Source: Candidatus Omnitrophota bacterium (GTDB taxonomy: Bacteria > Omnitrophota > Gorgyraeia > Gygaellales > Profunditerraquicolaceae). Taken from it: 48,654 nt of DNA. Each line of letters begins with the position of its first letter. The stretch's first letter is position 1. A model generated the notes under the pieces. That model did no database searches, was not told where the DNA came from, and worked only from the letters and a program-made list of their open reading frames with translations. Below, piece after piece: positions 23,653 through 32,993 of this stretch. A program made the translations under genes and the position numbers. The DNA lies in assembly GCA_026387315.1 (NCBI GenBank), contig JAPLLY010000056.1, positions 1 through 48,654 on the forward strand. The letters are read 5' to 3'.

Positions 23653-24144
23653 ATGATAATCAAAGGTAAAGTCCATAAATTCGGCGATGATATCAATACT
23701 GATGATATCATCGCGGCTAAATATTTGGTTTCTACGGATGCGCAGGAACTGGGTAAGCATTGTATGGAAACCATTAACCCAAATTTTTCCCAGGCCGTTA
23801 GTCCCGGTGATATAATTATCGCCGGAAGGAACTTTGGCTGCGGCTCAAGCCGGGAACACGCGCCTCTAGCCATTAAGGGGTGCGGAGTTTCCGCGGTAAT
23901 TGCCAGGAGCTTTGCCGCTATTTTTTTTAGAAACGCTATAAATATCGGCTTGCCGTTTTTAGAGTCCTTGGATGTGGATAAGATTAACCCGGGAGATTTT
24001 ATCCAGATAGATTTAAGTTCCGGGATTATCCAGAATATTACCCAAAATCAAGATTATAAAACACAGGTTTTTCCGGAATTCTTACAGCAGATTGTAGAAA
24101 GCGGCGGCCTAATACCGTGGATTAAACGTGGGTCATTAAAATAA
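23653..24144 (+). CDS. leuD: 3-isopropylmalate dehydratase small subunit
   Basis: The 163-residue swivelling-domain partner of LeuC. It begins MIIKGKVHKFGDDINTDDIIAAKYL and carries the substrate-loop GRNFGCGSSREHAPLAIK (58-75), characteristic of the short LeuD class. Ends ...SGGLIPWIKRG. It is 75 nt after leuC with an array between them; a weak start context suggests coupling or a low translation rate. Further leu genes would be expected beyond the axis but are replaced by the mirrored copy. Confidence 0.94.
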   Translation: MIIKGKVHKFGDDINTDDIIAAKYLVSTDAQELGKHCMETINPNFSQAVSPGDIIIAGRNFGCGSSREHAPLAIKGCGVSAVIARSFAAIFFRNAINIGLPFLESLDVDKINPGDFIQIDLSSGIIQNITQNQDYKTQVFPEFLQQIVESGGLIPWIKRGSLK

Positions 24145-24145
24145 A

Positions 24146-24200
24146 GGGGACGGTTCTATTTTTCCGTCGTTTTATATGGTTGAAAAATAGAACCGTCCCC
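24146..24200. repeat. GGGGACGGTTCTATTTT palindrome after leuD
   Basis: The same core as the copy at 20825-20879, including flanks (AAGGGGACGG... to ...CCGTGATTT), so the two are recent duplicates. Confidence 0.88.
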
Positions 24201-24211
24201 GTGATTTAAAC

Positions 24212-24262
24212 GCGTGTTATTGCGAGGAGTCCCCGTAGGGGACGACGAAGCAATCTCGTTTT
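24212..24262. repeat. ATTGCGAG...CGAAGCAATCTCG palindromic repeat
   Basis: Second copy of the family at 8872-8916, here with the inner stem GTCCCC-GTAG-GGGAC. Confidence 0.75.
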
Positions 24263-24304
24263 AAAAGATTTAAGGTGCTCAAAAGAGGTGCTCAATGAAA
24301 ATAA

Positions 24305-24350
24305 GGGAACGTTTCTATTTTTTTAAATTTAAAAAAATAGAAACGTTCCC
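24305..24350. repeat. Central loop-less palindrome (axis of the inverted duplication)
   Basis: The sequence GGGAACGTTTCTATTTTTTT runs into its own reverse complement with no loop. It is a variant of the GGGGACGGTTCTATTTT repeat found throughout the arms. Since everything outside it is mirrored too, only its half-length is certain; in the real genome it is probably a short hairpin followed by unique DNA that is missing here. Confidence 0.9.
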
Positions 24351-24392
24351 TTATTTTCATTGAGCACCTCTTTTGAGCACCTTAAATCTTTT

Positions 24393-24443
24393 AAAACGAG
24401 ATTGCTTCGTCGTCCCCTACGGGGACTCCTCGCAATAACACGC
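24393..24443. repeat. Mirror of the ATTGCGAG repeat at 24212
   Basis: Right-arm copy, inverted. Confidence 0.75.
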
Positions 24444-24454
24444 GTTTAAATCAC

Positions 24455-24509
24455 GGGGACGGTTCTATTTTTCAACCATATAAAACGACGGAAAAATAGA
24501 ACCGTCCCC
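24455..24509. repeat. Mirror of the GGGGACGG palindrome at 24146
   Basis: Right-arm copy, inverted; lies 1 nt beyond the mirrored leuD stop. Confidence 0.85.
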
Positions 24510-24510
24510 T

Positions 24511-25002
24511 TTATTTTAATGACCCACGTTTAATCCACGGTATTAGGCCGCCGCTTTCTACAATCTGCTGTAAGAATTCCGGAAAAACCTGTGTTTTATA
24601 ATCTTGATTTTGGGTAATATTCTGGATAATCCCGGAACTTAAATCTATCTGGATAAAATCTCCCGGGTTAATCTTATCCACATCCAAGGACTCTAAAAAC
24701 GGCAAGCCGATATTTATAGCGTTTCTAAAAAAAATAGCGGCAAAGCTCCTGGCAATTACCGCGGAAACTCCGCACCCCTTAATGGCTAGAGGCGCGTGTT
24801 CCCGGCTTGAGCCGCAGCCAAAGTTCCTTCCGGCGATAATTATATCACCGGGACTAACGGCCTGGGAAAAATTTGGGTTAATGGTTTCCATACAATGCTT
24901 ACCCAGTTCCTGCGCATCCGTAGAAACCAAATATTTAGCCGCGATGATATCATCAGTATTGATATCATCGCCGAATTTATGGACTTTACCTTTGATTATC
25001 AT
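24511..25002 (-). CDS. leuD: Isopropylmalate isomerase small subunit (mirror copy)
   Basis: Identical in all 163 residues to the protein of 23653-24144, including GCGSSREHA. The two leuD genes converge on the axis. Confidence 0.9.
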   Translation of the reverse strand: MIIKGKVHKFGDDINTDDIIAAKYLVSTDAQELGKHCMETINPNFSQAVSPGDIIIAGRNFGCGSSREHAPLAIKGCGVSAVIARSFAAIFFRNAINIGLPFLESLDVDKINPGDFIQIDLSSGIIQNITQNQDYKTQVFPEFLQQIVESGGLIPWIKRGSLK

Positions 25003-25077
25003 TTTTTTGGTAACCTAAAAACCGAAAAACATAAAAACGTAAAAACTTGTTCTTCAGTTTTTCTGTTTTTCAGTTTT

Positions 25078-26340
25078 TTAGTTCTTTAGTTCTGCCGGAT
25101 GTGTAATCTTACCAGTTATCGCGCTTGCCGCGGCAACTGCCGGATTAGATAGATAAACAAAAGATTTCGGGCTGCCCATTCTGCCTAGAAAATTCCTATT
25201 GGTCGTGGCCAGCGCCGTTTCGCCTTCAGTTAAAACTCCCATATGCCCGCCCAGGCAGGGCCCGCAAGTTGGTGTCGAAAAAACACCTCCGGCCTTAACA
25301 AAAATTTCCGCCAGCCCTTCTTTTACTGCTTGTAAATAGATCTTTTGGGTTGCCGGGAAAACAATTAATCTTACTCCGCGGGCTGCTTTCTTACCTCTAA
25401 GCAGGTTGGCGGCGATACGTAAATCCGAGATCCGGCCATTAGTACATGAGCCGATAACTACCTGGTCAACTTTTACATTTTTCAAACTGCTAACCGGCTT
25501 AACATTACTGGGAAGATGCGGACAGGCAACCAGCGGCTCTAATTCCGAAATATCCCATTCATAGGTTTTTTCATAAATAGCATCGGGATCTGAGTGATAA
25601 AATTTAGATTTGCGTTTAAAACCAGCGGTAAATTTTTTAGTAATCGCGTCCGGCTCAATTAATCCGGCCCGGCCTCCGGCTTCAATTGCCATATTACACA
25701 TCGAAAAACGATCATCCATGCTTAATTTCTTAATTACCGGCCCGCAAAATTCCATTACCTTATATAACGCGCCATCAACGCCAATCTGGCCAATGGTATA
25801 AAGAATTAAATCTTTACCGCCAACCCATTTATTAAGCTTGCCTTTATAGATGAATTTAAGCGTAGCCGGGACTTTCAACCAGCACTTACCATCAATATAA
25901 GAACGGGCTAAATCCGTAGAACCCATTCCAGTGGCATAAGCGCCTAGGGCACCATAAGTACAAGTGTGAGAATCGGCGCCAATGATTAAATCCCCGGGCA
26001 GGACAATTCCGGCTTCCGGCAGAAGCGCGTGTTCAATCCCCATTTGCCCAACTTGGAAATAATTTTTTATCTTCTGCTCTTGGGCAAAATCCGCCAGGAT
26101 CTGGCATTGATTAGCGCTTTTTAAATCTTTAGCCGGAGCAAAATGATCCGGGACCAAAACAATCTTATTTTTATTAAAAACCCGCTTAAAACCGGATTTC
26201 TTAAATTCGGCGATCGCCAAAGGAGCGGTAATATCATTGGCCAAAGCAACATCCACGCTAGCCTGGATAAACTCCCCCGGCTTAATTGACTTTTGGCCGC
26301 AGTGGGCTAATAATATTTTTTCTGCTAGAGTATATGGCAT
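25078..26340 (-). CDS. leuC: Isopropylmalate isomerase large subunit (mirror copy)
   Basis: Identical to the gene at 22315-23577, with the three cluster cysteines. Confidence 0.9.
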   Translation of the reverse strand: MPYTLAEKILLAHCGQKSIKPGEFIQASVDVALANDITAPLAIAEFKKSGFKRVFNKNKIVLVPDHFAPAKDLKSANQCQILADFAQEQKIKNYFQVGQMGIEHALLPEAGIVLPGDLIIGADSHTCTYGALGAYATGMGSTDLARSYIDGKCWLKVPATLKFIYKGKLNKWVGGKDLILYTIGQIGVDGALYKVMEFCGPVIKKLSMDDRFSMCNMAIEAGGRAGLIEPDAITKKFTAGFKRKSKFYHSDPDAIYEKTYEWDISELEPLVACPHLPSNVKPVSSLKNVKVDQVVIGSCTNGRISDLRIAANLLRGKKAARGVRLIVFPATQKIYLQAVKEGLAEIFVKAGGVFSTPTCGPCLGGHMGVLTEGETALATTNRNFLGRMGSPKSFVYLSNPAVAAASAITGKITHPAELKN

Positions 26341-26351
26341 TTTAAAAACAC

Positions 26352-26476
26352 GGGGACGGTTCTATTTTTCATTTACTTGATTTACCTGTGTAGACCTACG
26401 CGGTCTACATATATGTAGACCGCGTAGGTCTACGTGGTTGGCGGGAATGACGGTAGTAAAAAATAGAACCGTCCCC
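26352..26476. repeat. Mirror of the nested palindrome at 22179
   Basis: Includes the 44-bp inner palindrome, here at 26390-26433. Confidence 0.88.
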
Positions 26477-26480
26477 GGAT

Positions 26481-27725
26481 TTATCCGATAAATTTCTTAA
26501 CAATCAACGAAGCATTATGCCCGCCAAAGCCTAGAGAGTTAGACATGCAGGCGGTAACCTCAGTTTTACGCGCGATATTCGGCACGTAATCCAAATCACA
26601 ATCCGGGTCAGGATAATCATAATTAATGGTTGGAGGAACAACTCCGTCTTTAATTGCCAAACAACAAGCCACAAATTCCACGCCTCCGGCCGCGCCTAAA
26701 AGATGCCCGGTTACGGATTTTGTGGAAGAAACCATGATCTTCTTACTGTACTGCCCAAATGCCTTTTTCATGGATAAAGTTTCGATTTTATCATTAAGCT
26801 TAGTGGAAGTACCGTGGGCATTTATATAACTGATCTGTTCCGGATTCATCCGCGCGTCTTTCAGCGCCAGGATCATCGCCGCGGCCGCCCCCTGCCCGTC
26901 AGGATCAGGCGCGGTTATATGGTAAGCATCACAGGTCATGCCAAAACCAACAATCTCAGCGATAATATTAGCATTTCTTTTTCGCGCGTGCTCTAAACTC
27001 TCTAAAACCACTAAACCGCACCCTTCCGCCATAACAAAACCATCGCGGTCCCGGTCAAACGGGCGGCTGGCTTTTTCCGGGGCGTCATTCCTGGTGGAAA
27101 GCGCCTTTAAAGCGCAAAAACCGCCTACGGCAGTAGGAACAATACAACCTTCTGTGCCTCCGGTAACTATCACATCAGCATCACCGTAAAGAATGGCCCG
27201 ATAAGCATCACCGATAGCATGAGAACCTGAAGCGCAAGCGGTAGCAATGCATAAATTTGGCCCCTTTAACCCATGAACGATAGCCACCAAACCGCTGGCT
27301 TCATTCACAATAAGCATAGGGATAAGAAACGGAGAAAGCCTGGAAGGCCCCTTACTCAAGAGAATTTTATACTCTTCCTCAATTGTATGCAAACTACCAA
27401 TACCAGCGCCGATAATTACGCCGATTCGATTTCTATCTTCCTGGTCTAAATTAAGCCCGGAAGATTCTATTGCCTGCTTAGCGGCAGCTACGGCATATTG
27501 CACAAATTTCGCCGTCCGTTTAATTTCTTTAAGGGAAATCCCATGATAAGTAGGATCAAAATTCTTTACTTCCGCGGCAATACGGGAATCAAAACCTGTT
27601 GCGTCAAAATTCGTAGTTAACCCTACTCCGCCTTTGCCCTCTTTCAGAGACTCCCAGAAACTAAAGATATCATTGCCAACCGGACTAATTACCCCTAAAC
27701 CCGTGATCACTACTCTCTTTTTCAT
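26481..27725 (-). CDS. fabF: Beta-ketoacyl-ACP synthase II (mirror copy)
   Basis: 414 residues, identical to the gene at 20930-22174; the Cys-His-His active site is retained. Confidence 0.93.
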   Translation of the reverse strand: MKKRVVITGLGVISPVGNDIFSFWESLKEGKGGVGLTTNFDATGFDSRIAAEVKNFDPTYHGISLKEIKRTAKFVQYAVAAAKQAIESSGLNLDQEDRNRIGVIIGAGIGSLHTIEEEYKILLSKGPSRLSPFLIPMLIVNEASGLVAIVHGLKGPNLCIATACASGSHAIGDAYRAILYGDADVIVTGGTEGCIVPTAVGGFCALKALSTRNDAPEKASRPFDRDRDGFVMAEGCGLVVLESLEHARKRNANIIAEIVGFGMTCDAYHITAPDPDGQGAAAAMILALKDARMNPEQISYINAHGTSTKLNDKIETLSMKKAFGQYSKKIMVSSTKSVTGHLLGAAGGVEFVACCLAIKDGVVPPTINYDYPDPDCDLDYVPNIARKTEVTACMSNSLGFGGHNASLIVKKFIG

Positions 27726-27775
27726 AGTTAAGCTGATATGGTTAATATGAGGCGGTTCTATTTCTTTAAAATCAC

Positions 27776-27874
27776 GGGGACGGTTCTATTTTTCAACCAT
27801 ATAAAACGACGGAAAAATAGAACCGTCCCCTTTGTTTTAGAATCATAAACTGACGGAAAAATAGAACCGTCCCC
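27776..27874. repeat. Mirror of the GGGGACGG half and full palindrome at 20781
   Basis: Right-arm copy between fabF and acpP. Confidence 0.85.
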
Positions 27875-27896
27875 TTTATTTCATAGCTAGTAATAT

Positions 27897-27934
27897 AAAT
27901 TTACCCCGCGAAAGCTAAAATGCGGGGTAAATTT
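27897..27934 (-). terminator. acpP terminator (mirror copy)
   Basis: The AAATTTACCCCGC hairpin downstream of the mirrored acpP. Confidence 0.72.
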
Positions 27935-27956
27935 ATTATTTGCTATTAATTATAAT

Positions 27957-28193
27957 TTATTTGGTGCTTTTCTCATCAATATACTTGATGGCATCGCCAA
28001 CAGTAGTGATCTTTTCCGCGTCCTCATCAGGAATCTCAATACCAAACTCTTCCTCTAAGGCCATGACTAACTCTACGGTGTCTAAGGAATCCGCCCCTAA
28101 ATCATCGACAAATGATGCCTCAGGAGTTACTTCTTCAGGTTTTACACCTAACTGTTCAGCTATAATTGACTTTACTTTCTCTTGCGATGCCAT
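27957..28193 (-). CDS. acpP: Acyl carrier protein (mirror copy)
   Basis: 78 residues with the DSL pantetheine site; identical to 20462-20698. Confidence 0.93.
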   Translation of the reverse strand: MASQEKVKSIIAEQLGVKPEEVTPEASFVDDLGADSLDTVELVMALEEEFGIEIPDEDAEKITTVGDAIKYIDEKSTK

Positions 28194-28216
28194 TCTTTTC
28201 CTCCTTAAATGAGCGC

Positions 28217-28314
28217 TTAACTTACGACCCGCCGCAGGCAGAGAGTAAGTTAATGCGCGAATTTATCCCCGCGCAAGCGGGGATCTATGATTCCCACTTT
28301 CGTGGGAATGACGT
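28217..28314. repeat. Mirror of the three palindromes at 20341
   Basis: Right-arm copy between acpP and fabG. Confidence 0.78.
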
Positions 28315-28354
28315 TTAAAAGATAATAAGGCGACAATCACCTTATTGCAATACT

Positions 28355-29098
28355 TTACGCCATCACCATCCCGCCATCTACGGTAATTGTCTGCCCGGTG
28401 ATATAGCTTGATTCTGGCGATGCTAAGAATAAACAAACGTTCGCCACATCCTCAGGCGTGCCTAATTTGCCTAATGGGATTACCTCCAGCATTTTATTTT
28501 TTATCTCCTCAGAGAGTTTAGCCGTCATCTCTGTCTGAATAAATCCCGGAGCTACCGCATTAGCATTAATATTGCGGCTGGCTAACTCTTTAGCCACTGT
28601 TTTGGTAAGAGCAATGATCCCGGCTTTAGAAGCAGCATAATTTGCCTGCCCCGGATTACCCATTAAACCGATAATCGAAGCGATGCTGATAATCCGGCCG
28701 CTTCTTTGTTTAATCATCGGCCGGGATACGGCCTTAATGCAGTTAAATGTACCCTTTAAATTAACATTAATTACCGCGTCCCAGTCTGCCTGGGACATTC
28801 TAAGTAAAAGATTATCCTTAGTAATTCCGGCATTGTTAACTAATATATCAACCTTTCCCATTTTGTCAAGAATTTTGTTTATACCTGCTTCCACCAAATC
28901 ATAGTTGGTGACATCCATCTCTAAAGCCAGAGCCTTGCGGCCTAAATTTTCGATATCTGAGGCGGTTTTCTGGGCTATTTGGAGGTTAACATCAGCTACC
29001 ACAATATTCGCGCCCTCTCTGGCAAAAGTCATGGCAATTGCCCGGCCGATTCCCCTTGCTCCACCAGTGATTAGAGCCACTTTGTCTTTTAAACGCAT
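28355..29098 (-). CDS. fabG: 3-oxoacyl-ACP reductase (mirror copy)
   Basis: 247 residues, the same Ser-Tyr-Lys triad as the gene at 19557-20300. Confidence 0.93.
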   Translation of the reverse strand: MRLKDKVALITGGARGIGRAIAMTFAREGANIVVADVNLQIAQKTASDIENLGRKALALEMDVTNYDLVEAGINKILDKMGKVDILVNNAGITKDNLLLRMSQADWDAVINVNLKGTFNCIKAVSRPMIKQRSGRIISIASIIGLMGNPGQANYAASKAGIIALTKTVAKELASRNINANAVAPGFIQTEMTAKLSEEIKNKMLEVIPLGKLGTPEDVANVCLFLASPESSYITGQTITVDGGMVMA

Positions 29099-29124
29099 AG
29101 GTTGCCTCCTTAAAAACTCGAAAT

Positions 29125-29191
29125 AAAAGCTTTAAGTATTAAGCCGTAAGTTTTAAGCTTACAGCTTACAGCTTACAACTTACAACTTAAA
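29125..29191. repeat. Mirror of the TAAGCTGTAAG array at 19464
   Basis: Overlaps the stop of the mirrored fabD. Confidence 0.72.
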
Positions 29192-30127
29192 CACATCTTC
29201 TTTCTTCTCTATATTTACTACTTGCGCGCTACTATCAATGCGCCGCATAAGGCCTTTGAGAACTTTTCCCGGCCCAAATTCAATAAAGCTGTTCACTCCG
29301 TTAGACAAAATAAACTTCATCGAATCTTCCCAAAGCACGCTCGTAGAAACTTGTTGGATTAAGTTTTGCTTAATCTCCTGGGCCGTTAAAACTGGCTTAC
29401 CGGTAACATTACAAATGACCGGAAACTTAGGAAAGCTAATGTTTATCTTTTCTAGCTCCTGGGCTAATTTTAGCGAAGCCCCTTGCATCAAAGAAGAATG
29501 AAACGCGCCGCTGACCTCCAGCTCCACGGCTAGTTTTGCCCCTTTTTCTTTAGCCAAAGCCCGCGCCCGGGAAATTGATTCAACCGATCCGGAAATAACT
29601 ACCTGGCCGGGACAATTAATATTCGCCACTTCTGCCTTAACTTCGGCACAAATCTCTTTCACTTTAGCTAAATCCAGGCCAATCACCGAAAGCATCTTTC
29701 CCGGGTATCTAGCTGCCGCTTCTTCCATAAACTGGCCTCTACGCCAAACCAAATAAACCGCGTCTTGGAAATTAAGCGCGCCCGCTGCGACTAAAGCCGA
29801 ATATTCACCCAGGCTTAGACCTGCCATAAAAGATGGGGAAGCATAGATCCCCGCTTTCGCGGGGATGACGTGCATAGCTTTAGGGATGACATGCATAGCT
29901 TTAAATGCCTCATACGCGGCTATGCTTACCGTAAGTATCGCCGGCTGACAATTACCAGTCTTAGTCAATTCCTCTGGCGGGCCGTTAAAACAAAGCTCAC
30001 TGATAGAAAATCCTAAAACTTTATCCGCCTGCTCAAAGATCGTTTTGGCCTGTTCAAAAGAATCGTATAAATCCTTGCCCATGCCGACATATTGGCTGCC
30101 TTGGCCGGCAAAGAGATAACCTACCAT
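29180..30127 (-). CDS. fabD: Malonyl-CoA:ACP transacylase (mirror copy)
   Basis: 315 residues; carries the same KAMHVIP duplication and palindrome insert (29843-29902) as 18528-19475. Confidence 0.92.
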   Translation of the reverse strand: MVGYLFAGQGSQYVGMGKDLYDSFEQAKTIFEQADKVLGFSISELCFNGPPEELTKTGNCQPAILTVSIAAYEAFKAMHVIPKAMHVIPAKAGIYASPSFMAGLSLGEYSALVAAGALNFQDAVYLVWRRGQFMEEAAARYPGKMLSVIGLDLAKVKEICAEVKAEVANINCPGQVVISGSVESISRARALAKEKGAKLAVELEVSGAFHSSLMQGASLKLAQELEKINISFPKFPVICNVTGKPVLTAQEIKQNLIQQVSTSVLWEDSMKFILSNGVNSFIEFGPGKVLKGLMRRIDSSAQVVNIEKKEDVFKL

Positions 30128-30144
30128 TCTATGGTTCGACAGGC

Positions 30145-31122
30145 TCACCATTCGATAATACAAGCGCCCCAAACCAGGCCCGCTCCGAACGCGTCCAGAA
30201 GAATAATATCCCCCCGCTTAACCTTTCCTTCCTGCACTGCCTCGCAAAGCGCGGTAACCGTGGAAGCGCTAGACATATTCCCGCATCTTTCAATATTAAG
30301 ATAAACCCTCTCTTCGGGGATGCCTAGTTTTTTGGCGACGGCCATAATAATGCGCGCGTTAGCTTGATGCGGGATAATCAAATCTATATCCGCGAAAGTC
30401 AAACCCGCCTGTTTCAGCACAACTTCGGCGGCCTTAGTCATAGTATTAACCGCGATTTTAAATAATTCATTGCCTTGCATTTTTAGAAAATGCTGGCGAT
30501 TTTCCACGGTAGCCCGCGTCGCCGGATTACGCGAACCGCCAGCCGGCATATTTAAGATATCAACTTTTGAACCATCACAGCCTAAATATGTGGAGATAAT
30601 CCCCCCGCAGGCTACTTCCGCTAAAACTGCCGCTCCGGCTCCATCACCAAACAATACACAGGTATTCCGATCCTGCCAATCGGTAATCGAAGACAAAACT
30701 TCAACCCCAATCACTAACGCGTTTTTATAAGTGCCACAGGCAATAAACTGCTGGGCCACAGAAACTCCGTAGACAAAACCCGCGCAGGCTGCCAAAATAT
30801 CAAAACTAACCGCGTTCTTAGCGCCCAGCTTATTTTGCACAACCACCGCTGTCGAAGGAAAAGGCATATCCCCGGTAATTGTCGCCACGACAATCAGCTC
30901 AATATCTTCAGCTTTAAATTTAGCATTGGCCAATGCCTGCGCCGCGGCCTTAACCGCTAAGTCCGAAGCTGCTTGGCCTTCCGCGGCTAAATGCCTTTCT
31001 TTGATACCGGTACGAGTAGTAATCCACTCATCAGATGTATCTACCATCTTCTCAAGCTGGGCATTGGTCAGAATCTTCTCCGGCAGGTATTCGCCTACCC
31101 CGATAATCCCTACTTTTTTCAA
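30145..31122 (-). CDS. fabH: Beta-ketoacyl-ACP synthase III (mirror copy)
   Basis: 325 residues from a TTG start; identical to 17533-18510. Confidence 0.93.
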   Translation of the reverse strand: MKKVGIIGVGEYLPEKILTNAQLEKMVDTSDEWITTRTGIKERHLAAEGQAASDLAVKAAAQALANAKFKAEDIELIVVATITGDMPFPSTAVVVQNKLGAKNAVSFDILAACAGFVYGVSVAQQFIACGTYKNALVIGVEVLSSITDWQDRNTCVLFGDGAGAAVLAEVACGGIISTYLGCDGSKVDILNMPAGGSRNPATRATVENRQHFLKMQGNELFKIAVNTMTKAAEVVLKQAGLTFADIDLIIPHQANARIIMAVAKKLGIPEERVYLNIERCGNMSSASTVTALCEAVQEGKVKRGDIILLDAFGAGLVWGACIIEW

Positions 31123-31145
31123 ATTAACCTTTCGATATTATAATA

Positions 31146-31178
31146 CCCCTCCCCTAGCCCCTCCCACAAGGGGAGGGG
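31146..31178. repeat. Mirror of the CCCCTCCCC palindrome at 17477
   Basis: Right-arm copy between fabH and plsX. Confidence 0.62.
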
Positions 31179-31206
31179 AAATTAGAGGAAGGGGAATTCC
31201 CAGATA

Positions 31207-32190
31207 CTATTTTATGGCTTCAAGAATTTTCACATTAACCTGCCGCTCAATTTCTTCCTTAGCTACTCGAATAGCATTCTTAATCGCCTTGATGTTAGAA
31301 CGGCCATGGCCGATAATCACCACGCCATTAACTCCTAATAAAAGCGCTCCGCCATACTCAGCGTAATCAATCTCTTTCTTAAAACGCCTAAGGCTGGGCA
31401 TCATAAAAATTAAACCGATCTTACCCCAGATATTGCTTAAGAGATGGCGTTTTAAAAATGTCTGCATGGCCTCGGCCGCGCTTTCCGAAACCTTCAGAGC
31501 CACATTACCCACAAAACCATCGCAGACAATAATATCGCACTTACCGCTGAAAAGATCTTTTCCTTCCACATTACCAATAAAATTTATTTTACTTTTTTCC
31601 AGTAACTCGTATGCTTCCCGGATAAACTCCGTACCCTTCTTCTCTTCTTCTCCGATATTAAGTAACCCTACGGTAGGATTAATTTTATTTAAAATATTCT
31701 TACAGTAGGCGTCAGCCATAATCCCGTATTGCAATAACTGAGTAGGCTTAGGGTCAATATTAGCGCCGACATCAATAATCAGGGAATTCCCTTTTAAAGT
31801 GGGAGTAACGATACCGATGCCTGCCCGCTCGATTCCCGGCAAGAGCCTTAATTCTAAAGTTGCGGCACAAACAACTGCCCCGGTATTGCCGGCGCTGAAA
31901 AAAGCATCCGCCTTACCTTCTTTAACTAAATTTAAACCCACAACAATAGAGGAATTTCTTTTGCGCCGGACACTGGATGCCGCAGGCTCACACATCTGGA
32001 TTACTTCAGTAGCAGGCTGCACGCTAATCCGGCTGCCGGTATATTTGGCTTTCTTTAAAAGAGACTGGATCTTAGGTTCATCCCCCACCAAAATAACCTC
32101 CAGATCATACTCTTTTACTGCCGCCAGGCTACCATCGATCACTACCTCAGGGGCATGATCTCCACCCATGGCATCCACGACTATTTTCAT
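31207..32190 (-). CDS. plsX: Phosphate acyltransferase PlsX (mirror copy)
   Basis: 327 residues, DAMGGDHAP signature; identical to 16465-17448. Confidence 0.93.
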   Translation of the reverse strand: MKIVVDAMGGDHAPEVVIDGSLAAVKEYDLEVILVGDEPKIQSLLKKAKYTGSRISVQPATEVIQMCEPAASSVRRKRNSSIVVGLNLVKEGKADAFFSAGNTGAVVCAATLELRLLPGIERAGIGIVTPTLKGNSLIIDVGANIDPKPTQLLQYGIMADAYCKNILNKINPTVGLLNIGEEEKKGTEFIREAYELLEKSKINFIGNVEGKDLFSGKCDIIVCDGFVGNVALKVSESAAEAMQTFLKRHLLSNIWGKIGLIFMMPSLRRFKKEIDYAEYGGALLLGVNGVVIIGHGRSNIKAIKNAIRVAKEEIERQVNVKILEAIK

Positions 32191-32226
32191 TCTAACTCCC
32201 GCGATTACAATCCATACTGAAAACAA

Positions 32227-32279
32227 GGGGACGGTTCTATTTTTTATTTCTTATTTGACGGAAAAATAGAACCGTCCCC
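32227..32279. repeat. Mirror of the GGGGACGG palindrome at 16376
   Basis: Right-arm copy between plsX and rpmF. Confidence 0.85.
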
Positions 32280-32290
32280 TTTATTCCTAG

Positions 32291-32491
32291 TTATTTCTTT
32301 TTCTTCTTTGTTTTTACCTTGATTTCTATGACTTGACGGCCATCATAATATCCGCAGGCCAAGCAGACGCGATGCGGAAGCTTTAGTTGTTTGCATTGCG
32401 GGCAAGGAATTAAGCTGGTTACTTTAATCTTCCAATGCGTACGGCGTTTTCGGCCACGGGCTGCTGAATGCTTTCGTTTAGGTAGAGCCAC
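32291..32491 (-). CDS. rpmF: Ribosomal protein L32 (mirror copy)
   Basis: 66 residues with four zinc cysteines; identical to 16164-16364. Confidence 0.93.
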   Translation of the reverse strand: MALPKRKHSAARGRKRRTHWKIKVTSLIPCPQCKQLKLPHRVCLACGYYDGRQVIEIKVKTKKKKK

Positions 32492-32891
32492 AGTTACATC
32501 CTCCTTCGTTTTTGTTTTTACCGCATTTTACGCAGAGGCCTTTACAATTTAAATCGCATAAAGGCTTAATGGGGTAATCTAAGATTATTTCTTCTCTAAT
32601 GCTGGGCGTTAAATCAATAAAAACATCACTACTGTCCAAAAGATAACTTAATCGCGCATCCTTATCAAATACCCATTTAAACTCACTCAAACAACGGGAA
32701 CAATCCGCGAAAATAACCGCGTTGATATTTAAATCCACGGTCAGCGCGTTAGTAATCCGGGTTATCCGCGCCGCCAGCTTCAAGGGAGCGCGAAATTTAA
32801 TTAGCGCGGTGTCCAAATCCAACTCCGCCGAACCAATTTCTTCTTCTAAACACAGGCCCTCTGCCGGAACCTGATTAATAATAATCTTCAC
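32478..32891 (-). CDS. DUF177 protein (mirror copy)
   Basis: 137 residues; GTG start, overlaps rpmF by 14 nt as in the left arm (15764-16177). Confidence 0.87.
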   Translation of the reverse strand: MKIIINQVPAEGLCLEEEIGSAELDLDTALIKFRAPLKLAARITRITNALTVDLNINAVIFADCSRCLSEFKWVFDKDARLSYLLDSSDVFIDLTPSIREEIILDYPIKPLCDLNCKGLCVKCGKNKNEGGCNCGST

Positions 32892-32993
32892 CCCGCACCT
32901 TCTACTAAATTCTGATTCCTTACCCTAAAAAATTTTCTTATTGAATATTTATCCCGCACCTTTTTGAAGGTGCGGGATTTAGAAGGTGCGGGG
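32891..32993. repeat. Mirror of the CCCCGCACCTTCTA inverted repeat at 15662
   Basis: Joins the DUF177 start and the coaD stop. Confidence 0.77.

Noticed and set aside
22315-24144. Homoaconitase or aconitase instead of LeuCD
   Set aside because: Separate short subunits and GCGSSREHA fit isopropylmalate isomerase best; homoaconitase remains possible but nothing here supports lysine synthesis.
8719-24350. CRISPR array
   Set aside because: The repeats are palindromic, unevenly spaced over kilobases between genes, and no cas gene is present.
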